Source of the DNA: Porites lobata | Lineage: Eukaryota > Cnidaria > Anthozoa > Scleractinia > Poritidae | Assembly: GCA_942486035.1 (NCBI GenBank) | Contig: CALNXK010000013.1 | Location: forward strand, 2,909,001 to 2,973,000 | Direction: 5' to 3' | DNA: 64,000 bases | Part shown: piece by piece, positions 59,701-64,000 of the stretch | Layout of the letters: each line of letters opens with the position of its first letter | Numbering within the stretch: position 1 is the first letter of the stretch | Notes under the pieces: generated by a model | The model's input: only the letters and a program-made list of their open reading frames with translations | The model's database searches: none | What the model was told of the DNA's origin: nothing | Made by a program: the position numbers and the translations under genes

Positions 59701-62146
59701 TCCCCCGTTAGTTCTGACTAGATATCATACTGTAGGAAAGCCACACTTTAAAAGTTGGAACATTGTAATAAGGGTGTCACAATAGCATGAAATTGAAAGT
59801 GTAAGACTTTGTTACCTGTGGGTGTATGATATCCATCTGACAAGTGTCCAGATGAAACATTAGTTGGTGTCTGTCTACCATCAGAACCTGGACCACTTTG
59901 ACTACCAGGACTGTATGGTCGTTTGTAATCTTCAACAGAAGATTGAGATCCTGGGCCGTGTCGTCCTGATCGATACTCATCTCCAGGAATATATTGTTTT
60001 GTTACAGTTCTTGGAGCATTTCCATTGACAGCTCTGTTGTCAAATGTGTACCGTTCGATTGTTGTTTGAGCACTACCAGGGTCATATGTATCTTGCACAA
60101 CTTTACCATCTACTGTCCTTAATGTGCGGACTTCTGTTCTTGTTACAACCTTCTTTACTGTTTGCCCAGGTGTCAGGTCTGTTACAAAGAAAAATGTTGT
60201 TTACTCCTCAAGTAGACATGTCAATAATGCTGTAAAAACCACACTATACATGTACTTTAAGATAAGAATTAATAATTATAAACTTTTCCTGAGGATCAAA
60301 TTTAACTGAGTGAAATATAAGATAAATGTACAATGTACATGTACATGTATATATCAATAAATAGCAATATTTATCAATAATAACATAAAAGGCTGAAAAC
60401 TGAGAGATTAACCTACTAAATCTGTTAAATACAAACACCAATGAAAAACCAGGTGAGCTTTTGAAAATAACATATTAAATTCACATGTGAAAAGATTGCT
60501 GTTGCTATGGCCACAAACATGTAATATAAATGGCACCTTTCACAGCATAAAAAGGTATTAATTTGTTAAAGTTAAGTGGTTTAGTACTTATTTGGTGTCT
60601 ATATAATAACTGGAACATAACATGGATGCTTGGAGATTAGAAATTTCTCATAAATTCTCTTGTAAAATATTATTTTTTTAACACTCGAAGAGAAATTTTG
60701 TATCTCCACACATGCAGCCATGTAACATCCTCATGTATATATTGAATTTGCGTCATGCAGCAGCACCTGCTTCCATTAGATCTTTTTCCCAGTTTTGATT
60801 CATGAGTGCATTGGAGCGGATTCCAGATAGTGCACTTTTGCCGTTAACTAAACTCCTGTCATAGAATGGTTCTTGATCATCCCTATAACATAAAAAATGA
60901 AACATAAAGAGCTTCATATAACATAGAAATACGTGACAGCAAACATGTTTATAGCTCAACATTAATAATACAGATTTCTATGTATCTTGTGAAAATGCCC
61001 TCAGATTTAAAAGCATGTTGTCGTCCAAAAACAGTGGCGGTTTCTTCAAGCCATTTCCACCAGAAAGTAAGGCTATAATAGACTGTACATGTATTCTGTC
61101 ACTTTAAGATGTAAAATTGCTACAGTGTAGGTATATGCAATGACCCAGAATTGCCAATAGAAAGGTGAGAACATTGTCACGAGAAACTTCATCGCCGGGT
61201 CAAACTTGTTACAAAAATTAATGTAGTTGGTGGTGAATCTATGTCACGGCTTAAGTTTTATTGTAAGTTAGTAAGTACACAAAATATTTAAAAAAATTGA
61301 CTGTTTTTCGAAGCCATCAGTTTCTATTACTAATCTGGTTTCATGAACTGATCGTAAAGTAACCTTTTGCTATTTATTATTGGTAGTTCAATGGTCAAGT
61401 CAAAACAAAAGAGCATAACTGACAACTCTAAAAATGATAAAAACTAAGATAATTCCTGTAAAGCAATCTAAATTAAAGTTAGAGTACATGTATGCTAATA
61501 CATGTAAGTTTTCTATCCTGGAATTTTTTGCTCTGTTTACTTTAAATAGAAAGAAACTGTAAAGCATTTAATTTGGCAGTACAGAGTGGTTGCATTAGTT
61601 CATTTGTAAATTAACCACTGATCTTCACAAGCATGTACCGTAGTATAGAAATTGACCTCTAAATTGGTGTTCTTTAAAGACGATGGTGAAATAGTGAACT
61701 GGTACCAGACACTTTTGCTCATCATTATTAATTAATACATAATATCTTTAGCAGGGGCGTAGCCAGGATTTTTCAAAGGGGGGGTCACAGAGGCTACTCA
61801 CCAGATTGTCATGTCGTATTATCGCGGCATGAAGGCCCATATTAACTAAAGACAGGAGCCGTTGACGAAAATACTTTACAAAAAAAAAATTTTTAAAAAG
61901 TGGGCTTCTCAAAAATGGCTTTTACGGCCAAGATATTGTCATGGCGTTTTCGTTTGCTCAAAAGAAGGCCTACCAAGGGGGGGTCACGGGCACCCCAGGA
62001 CCCCCCCTAGCTACGCCCCTGTTTAGTCCTCTCAAATGGAGTAAACGTACAAAATTAACAATTTTGCTCAACATTTTAAGGATAGCCATGATGAGAATTG
62101 CATGACATACCTTGAGTCAGACAAACCTCTTTCTTGAAGGACTTTC
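35187..62146 (-). CDS. PLAT-armadillo protein: delta-catenin fused to LOXHD1-like PLAT domains
   Basis: One gene, 5' end outside the window. Visible coding exons join to 1671 codons including the stop. Order: N-terminal exons (62111-62146, 60767-60882, 59816-60178, 59264-59413), PLAT1 (56802-56992, 55658-55841), PLAT2 first half (54620-54807), PLAT3 (52550-52743, 51308-51476), linker (50189-50459, 49299-49612), PLAT4 to PLAT6 (48583-48776 to 43628-43790), nine armadillo and adjoining exons (43337-43478 to 36198-36291), last exon 35187-35726. Known: delta-catenins bind the classical cadherin juxtamembrane tail and regulate Rho GTPases; PLAT domains bind lipid or protein at membranes. Inferred: a junctional scaffold with extra membrane-binding modules. 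The PLAT6 to armadillo intron is 149 bp and phase 1 on both sides, leaving no room for a separate gene end and start. Alternative reading: separate LOXHD1-like and catenin genes; the junction argues against it. No transcript evidence was available. Confidence 0.85.
35844..35865 (+). repeat. (CA)n microsatellite
   Basis: About eleven CA units in the intron just upstream of the last catenin exon, next to an A-rich stretch. Confidence 0.9.
36198..43478 (-). CDS. Delta-catenin armadillo-repeat exons
   Basis: Exons 43337-43478, 42732-42852, 41910-41978, 40616-40663, 40033-40308, 38996-39349, 38188-38338, 36908-37043 and 36198-36291 join in phase and match the p120/delta-catenin armadillo domain in order. 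Landmarks: DLIEYLQTDDTTLIVNAANY; ELGGIPVLVRLLDHELEEIH; GVLWNLSSCE; IIPYSGW; ASGVLRNVSSAG; ENSVCILRNLSYRLENEV; a basic loop ASKKKKKG as in the family's repeat 6 insert; SNPETLEGSTGAVHNL; VRKEKGLPILVELLRM; TALRNLAIDPRNKDLIGKYA; SPKIVKTANQ. The exon 38188-38338 uses a GTTTGT donor. No frameshift seen. Confidence 0.92.
37122..37580 (+). repeat. Dispersed repeat copy B, interrupted by a SINE-like insertion
   Basis: Colinear with 33432-33700 as far as CAATTGCAATCCGTT (37359-37373). It then resumes after about 165 bp at CAATTGCGAGTCCGTT with TCTTCTTCAAG. The repeated CAATTGC..TCCGTT reads as a target-site duplication around the insert. Confidence 0.65.
37374..37545 (-). mobile_element. tRNA-derived SINE-like insertion
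   Basis: Read on minus, it holds a B-box-like GAGTTCAAATTCTCGG and then CTTGTAAATAGCCAACTGG. The second phrase recurs on plus at about 52302 after another B-box-like sequence. It is flanked by CAATTGC..TCCGTT duplications. Confidence 0.6.
37741..38006. mobile_element. Nonautonomous element with about 55-bp inverted ends
   Basis: The left end (ACGGCTATTTCGAGAAAGG, then GTGCACGCGACAATCCCG) pairs with the reverse complement of the right end (ACAGCTACTTCGAGAAAAT, then GTGCACGCGACAATCCCG). Each end also contains a short hairpin (TTGTCG..CGACAA). The interior has only a chance 60-codon frame. Confidence 0.8.
43628..44444 (-). CDS. PLAT6 (two exons), last PLAT before the armadillo domain
   Basis: First half 44251-44444: DYNVRVKTGNVKNAGTESN, FGDKGDTGVIELKQ, VDVGN, ending phase 0. 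Second half 43628-43790: LEKVRIGHDGRGLGTGWYLE, FPCNRWLADYEDDGKTERDL, ending GCA G in phase 1 before GTTAGC. These are the two beta-sandwich halves of a PLAT domain. The donor joins directly to 43478 (AG AGG AAG) in frame. Confidence 0.9.
45091..46404 (-). CDS. PLAT5 (two exons)
   Basis: First half 46214-46404: LYHLAIKTGDERSAGTDANV, YGDKGDTGHVQLKK, GDVGK, phase 0. Second half 45091-45268: IEKLRVGHDGRGPAADWYVE, FPCHAWVAEEHGAGSADKEL, phase 1. The usual EDDGK segment is replaced by EEHGAG, so this domain may have lost a ligand-binding loop. Confidence 0.88.
46528..46895. mobile_element. Inverted-repeat element in the PLAT5 intron
   Basis: The left end AACAGGGTATGG pairs with the reverse complement of the right end (AACAGGGTACGG). 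About 368 bp, no coding capacity, no clear target duplication. Confidence 0.5.
47251..48776 (-). CDS. PLAT4 (two exons)
   Basis: First half 48583-48776: VAYQLCLKMGDVLGDGTEGN, FGDKGMTEQIQLRQ, FEKGRTYKFTVETVDIGK. Second half 47251-47425: IEKISVSHDSRHTNSGWYLE, VFPSHCWLASERGDGRIV. The usual FPCxxW is FPSHCW here, so the conserved Cys is displaced. Phases are 1-0-1 as in the other modules. Confidence 0.88.
48181..48420. repeat. Five spaced copies of CCGAAAATTCTAGG
   Basis: The word or a close variant occurs at 48182, 48241, 48313, 48363 and 48406, at intervals of about 43-72 bp, with unrelated sequence between. It lies in the intron between the two PLAT4 exons. Confidence 0.6.
49299..50459 (-). 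CDS. Linker exons with a Tyr-bearing 15-residue repeat
   Basis: Exons 50189-50459 and 49299-49612 (phase 1 start, phase 2 between them, phase 1 end). The first has a Thr run (SKTTTTTTTETTTK) and then four tandem units of the form K-x-V-I/M-x-E-E/S-x-R-Y-T/S: MDESRYSTPTKK, ITEELRYTAVSPPQK, IEEVRYTTSPSKK and IQEEYRYTT, the last spanning the exon junction. The second is Pro/Glu-rich (PAPAPPQRKIFEER, YSVPPPKNEYHYHEE). Probably disordered. It separates the two PLAT trios. Confidence 0.82.
50779..50818. repeat. Perfect 40-bp palindrome
   Basis: GATGTGAAGAATTATGCA, then GATC, then the exact reverse complement of the first arm. No mismatch. It lies in the intron between PLAT3 and the linker. Confidence 0.95.
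51017..51229 (+). mobile_element. Nonautonomous element, family also at 1-145
   Basis: Begins CTCCTTTAAGCCC and ends GGGCCTTAAAGGG, giving short inverted ends. The interior from 51060 matches the window start. About 213 bp, no coding capacity. Confidence 0.65.
51308..52743 (-). CDS. PLAT3 (two exons)
   Basis: First half 52550-52743: NTSYHLAVKTGEMFTAGTDA, IGSEGETEKIQLRQ, VETVDVGT, phase 1 to 0. Second half 51308-51476: VQKLRIGHDNNGSAPGWFLE, FPCHRWLARNEDDGKIERDL, phase 0 to 1. This second half is the only intact one available to both first-half exons 54620-54807 and 52550-52743. Confidence 0.9.
52216..52325 (+). mobile_element. tRNA-derived SINE-like fragment
   Basis: GGTCCTGGGTTCGAGTCCCC resembles a tRNA T-arm/B box, and ACTTGTAAATAGTCAAC follows; the latter is shared with the insert at 37.4-37.5 kb. 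The acceptor stem is not paired, so this is not a tRNA gene. Confidence 0.6.
53383..53509 (-). other. Candidate alternative terminal exon
   Basis: After a good acceptor (TTTGTCAACAG) the frame reads VFRKGPSYKRRHRMKMAELD and continues to a TGA at 53383. Spliced from the phase-0 donor of 54620-54807 it would give a short isoform ending after half a PLAT domain. I recognise no homologue, so it may be chance. Confidence 0.2.
53630..53856 (-). pseudogene. Dead second-half PLAT exon (PLAT2)
   Basis: The acceptor (CATGTTCTAG) and first codons (IDRL) are kept, but the body needs at least two frame changes: FVEECFITR in one frame, HFPCYCWLVDLV in the next, DEETVNSSQ in the third. There are in-frame stops and no usable donor where the family has PG followed by GT. 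It sits exactly where PLAT2 should have its second half. Confidence 0.75.
53850..54040. repeat. Short tandem duplication, about 98-bp period
   Basis: CTGTCAATCTAGAACATGACAACAAAACA at 53850 recurs as CTGTCAATCTAAAACATAAC followed by AACAAAACA at 53948. It includes the acceptor of the dead PLAT2 exon. Confidence 0.55.
54365..54580. repeat. Degenerate CTGA-rich simple repeat
   Basis: Many CTGACTGA and GACCAACTGA variants, within about 40 bp of the donor of 54620-54807. A similar patch lies at about 3288-3345. Confidence 0.6.
54620..54807 (-). CDS. PLAT2 first-half exon (alternative partner of 52550-52743)
   Basis: NTSYTMSVKLGEVLSPDTNL, FGEEGETSKIMLRP, FEKGRTYKFTVETVNIGK. Acceptor CATTTCAG in phase 1, donor GTGAGT in phase 0, open throughout. 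Its own second half is dead; it can be used in frame only by splicing to 51476 and skipping 52550-52743. It is 6 bp shorter than that exon, so either choice keeps the frame. Confidence 0.8.
55658..56992 (-). CDS. PLAT1 (two exons)
   Basis: First half 56802-56992: TYNLSIKVGDVKGSGTDGNV, FGERGNTAKIQLRQ, VDIGK. Second half 55658-55841: VDRIKLSHDHTGYGSGFFVE, FPCRCWLAQDVDDGKIEREM. A hAT-like element lies in the intron between them. Phases are 1-0-1. Confidence 0.9.
55965..56466. mobile_element. hAT-like nonautonomous transposon with intact 8-bp target duplication
   Basis: Ends TAGGGGTGTAACGATT and (reverse complement of right) TAGTGGTGTAATGATT. CACAGCAA flanks both sides exactly (55957-55964 and 56467-56474). 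502 bp, no transposase. It lies in the PLAT1 intron; the perfect duplication suggests a fairly recent insertion. Confidence 0.9.
56993..59263. other. Intron between Ser-rich exon and PLAT1
   Basis: About 2.3 kb of AT-rich sequence. I see no exon with open frame and splice sites, and no clear repeat. Confidence 0.6.
59264..62146 (-). CDS. N-terminal exons of the PLAT-armadillo gene
   Basis: 62111-62146 (KVLQERGLSDS), 60767-60882 (DDQEPFYDRSLVNG, MNQNWEKDLMEA), 59816-60178 (DLTPGQTVKKVVTRTEVRTL, then TYDPGSAQTTIERY and a Gly/Ser/Pro-rich stretch) and 59264-59413 (Ser-rich, GTPSSSSTIPRSSSASG). Phases close at every junction. The TVKKVVTRTEVRT stretch resembles the TVKKVVKTVTTRT segment of the p120-catenin N-terminus, tying this end to the catenin rather than to LOXHD1. 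The donor of 60767-60882 is a weak GTGCTG. The start codon lies beyond 62146, probably outside the window. Confidence 0.72.
61752..62021. mobile_element. Inverted-repeat transposon with CAGGGGCGTAGC ends
   Basis: Left end CAGGGGCGTAGCCAGG; right end CCTAGCTACGCCCCTG; G-runs (GGGGGGG) lie just inside both ends. TTTAG flanks both sides (61747-61751, 62022-62026). 270 bp, no transposase. Confidence 0.85.
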
Positions 62147-64000
62147 CTGAAAGTAAAAAACAAATAATCAGCCAAGAATCACATGCACATGCTATGCATA
62201 ATTATAAGATCAATGGATGTCTCCGTGGCCCAAATTATAACTTAACACAGATAATTTATTGTCTATGTTCAACAAAAATTCCTTAATTAGTAAAATTAAA
62301 ACATTGTGTATAGTGTAAGTGCTGCATGCAAGAAAATAACAGCAACAGAAAACTTAAACTAGTGATTGAACATAACTGAGGAAAAAAAATTCTTGGATTT
62401 GAATGCTTAACAGTGTATAATTTTAAGCTTTAAGGTATACTTTCAAACAGACATTGATTGATTGATTTAATTTTCTCAATTGTCACTAATTTATTGTCTT
62501 TATTTATAAGTGACTTGTAGTATATTATTATGAAGGAACAACCACAATCACAAGTTATAAAAATTCTTATAAAAAATATTTAAGTAAACTGATGCAAAGT
62601 TCTACATACAGAGCAAACACTGCATACAATATATTAACCACCTCTAAAAAGCAAACATCTCATAGAAGACATTGATTGATTGATTGATTTTCTCCATAAT
62701 TTATTACTAATTTATTGTCTTATATAAGTGACTTGCAACATATTAGGGATCAGCCACATTCATAAGTTAGTTATAAAAATTCTTATAAAAATATTAAAGT
62801 GAACTGATGCAAAGTTCTACATATGGAACAAATACTGCATGGAATACATGTACATTAAACACCTCCAAAAAAAAACCTCTTATAAAAAAAATACAAAATA
62901 CAGTCAACTCCAGCCAGGGCAGGAGTTTATTTCAACCACACATCTATAATAATTTTTTTTCTGCCGGGAATTAATAATAGTTGATAGTCTGCAACACAAG
63001 AGATTCATAACTGTAATTTTATAGACCAACAATATATTACAATCTCTATCTCCCAAGAGCTAAAAAAAAATTTACAATTTTTCAACCTTTTGAGGAATAA
63101 AGCTCATTGTTCACAACAATTAACATGATTATGCAAGGACCATATAATTTCTATAAGTTTACTTGCAAAAAGAGTGTTCATTTATATAAACATCATTAAT
63201 AAATCCCAATACGGGTCATATATGTAAGTACCTGCAACAAAATACCTTGGCTGAAACATTACTTACATGTAATTTGTATAATGTTCATAGAATAAACCAA
63301 ACATACAATAAAATCACAAGGACGAATACTTAACTTTTGCATATGATGTGACAATACTGTGTAACTTTCATTAGCTCATCTTTTTCTTACACACACATTT
63401 CAACTTGTAATTAAATCATTTCTAGCTTAGTAATTTAGTATTGTACACCAAAAACATGCACATACGGCCTTGCCCTAGCTACCCAGATGATATACGAAAG
63501 GAGCAAATCAAACAGTACAGAGATAAATGAGCAAAGGCAGTTACAGGAAGACTGCAAATCTTTAAATTTCATGTGAAACATGTTCTTATAGCATAGCCCT
63601 ACATGTAAATTAATGTCGAGTAAGTTGAGATAATTCTGTAATCAAAACTCTCTAAATGCGAGCCAGTGCAATCCACCGACAGTCCCAATCGGAGAGATAC
63701 CCCTTTAACAGTAGGCTAATCATATTATACAATGTACAAGTACCATGCTGTAATTGTGCAACTCAGCCTCTTCCCACCAAACCCATGAGACAAACACACA
63801 GACCACAGCAACAAGGTCTACACTGTACATCACAATAATGCCAATTTCTTTTTGAAAAGGGGTGTGTCTTTTGACATCTCATTTGAAGGAAGCGAAAGGA
63901 AACAAGACCAATATTGCTTCATGCCACTATAACAGTGATGCAATCATCTTTAGACCTTTTGGCTGAGACAAGCTTGATAACCTTACCAAGACCCTTCTTA
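62147..64000. other. 5' intron or upstream part of the PLAT-armadillo gene
   Basis: AT-rich and without a convincing exon. Contains a tandem duplication at 62451-62886. A GTAAGG near 63981 is discussed under rejected items. Confidence 0.5.
62451..62886. repeat. Tandem duplication with 218-bp unit
   Basis: Copy 1 begins ACATTGATTGATTGATT at 62451 and copy 2 begins the same way at 62669. Shared blocks in order: CTAATTTATTGTCTT, TATAAGTGACTTG, AAAATTCTTATAAAAA, CTGATGCAAAGTTCTACATA and CACCTC.AAAAA. Confidence 0.9.

Noticed and set aside
62451..62886. CRISPR-like array suggested by repeated blocks
   Set aside because: Only two long units, eukaryotic context, no spacer structure.
63950..64000. 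U2 snRNA-like text (ACCTTTTGGCTGAGA..AAG)
   Set aside because: True U2 5' ends are almost invariant. This matches only in a short patch, and the branch-recognition region is absent.
63981..64000. Donor-like GTAAGG on minus at the right edge as the next upstream coding exon
   Set aside because: The phase needed to join 62146 would put an in-frame TAA within the visible 14 bases. It may be a noncoding exon or chance.

Overview
This is a eukaryotic nuclear window. It is AT-rich, its genes are split into small exons with GT-AG introns, and repeats are abundant. Gene content (an NFX1-type ZNFX1 helicase, a delta-catenin, many PLAT domains) and the look of the repeats suggest a cnidarian, most likely an anthozoan such as a stony coral. 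That placement is inference. Every gene I can recognise lies on the minus strand.

Layout from left to right. (1) 751-10503: a major facilitator superfamily transporter whose 3' exons lie beyond the left edge; a decayed reverse-transcriptase relic sits in one of its introns. (2) 13554-21665: a complete ZNFX1 homologue in five coding exons (about 1866 aa), with a UPF1-like helicase, an array of NFX1 zinc fingers and a C-terminal RZ finger. (3) 24593-26200 and 29557-31164: two nearly identical intronless genes for an unrecognised 535-aa protein with about ten membrane segments, plus a tiny relic of a third copy. (4) 31.67-32.87 kb: a 5'-truncated, frameshifted non-LTR retrotransposon. (5) 35187-62146 and beyond the right edge: a very large gene.

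The large gene is the main result. Its C-terminal exons (35187-43478) encode the armadillo-repeat domain of a p120/delta-catenin and end in the PDZ ligand DSWV. Upstream, and joined through an intron of only 149 bp with matching phase, are two-exon PLAT/LH2 domains like those of LOXHD1, arranged as three, a repeat-bearing linker, and three more. N-terminal exons follow upstream. I spliced 26 exons by hand and the frame stays open for 1671 codons including the stop. The arrangement is therefore N-terminus, PLAT set 1, Pro/Glu/Tyr-rich linker, PLAT set 2, armadillo repeats, PDZ ligand. I know of no description of a PLAT-armadillo protein. Every PLAT module is flanked by phase-1 introns, so isoforms with fewer or no PLAT domains would also stay in frame. 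One PLAT second-half exon (53.63-53.86 kb) is dead. This leaves two alternative first-half exons that can both splice to the single surviving second half.

The rest is repeats. A 502-bp hAT-like element has a perfect 8-bp target duplication. There are several other terminal-inverted-repeat elements, two tRNA-derived SINE-like copies (one inserted into another repeat), several old tandem duplications and a perfect 40-bp palindrome. I saw no CRISPR array, rRNA gene or functional tRNA gene. Promoters and polyadenylation sites could not be placed by eye.
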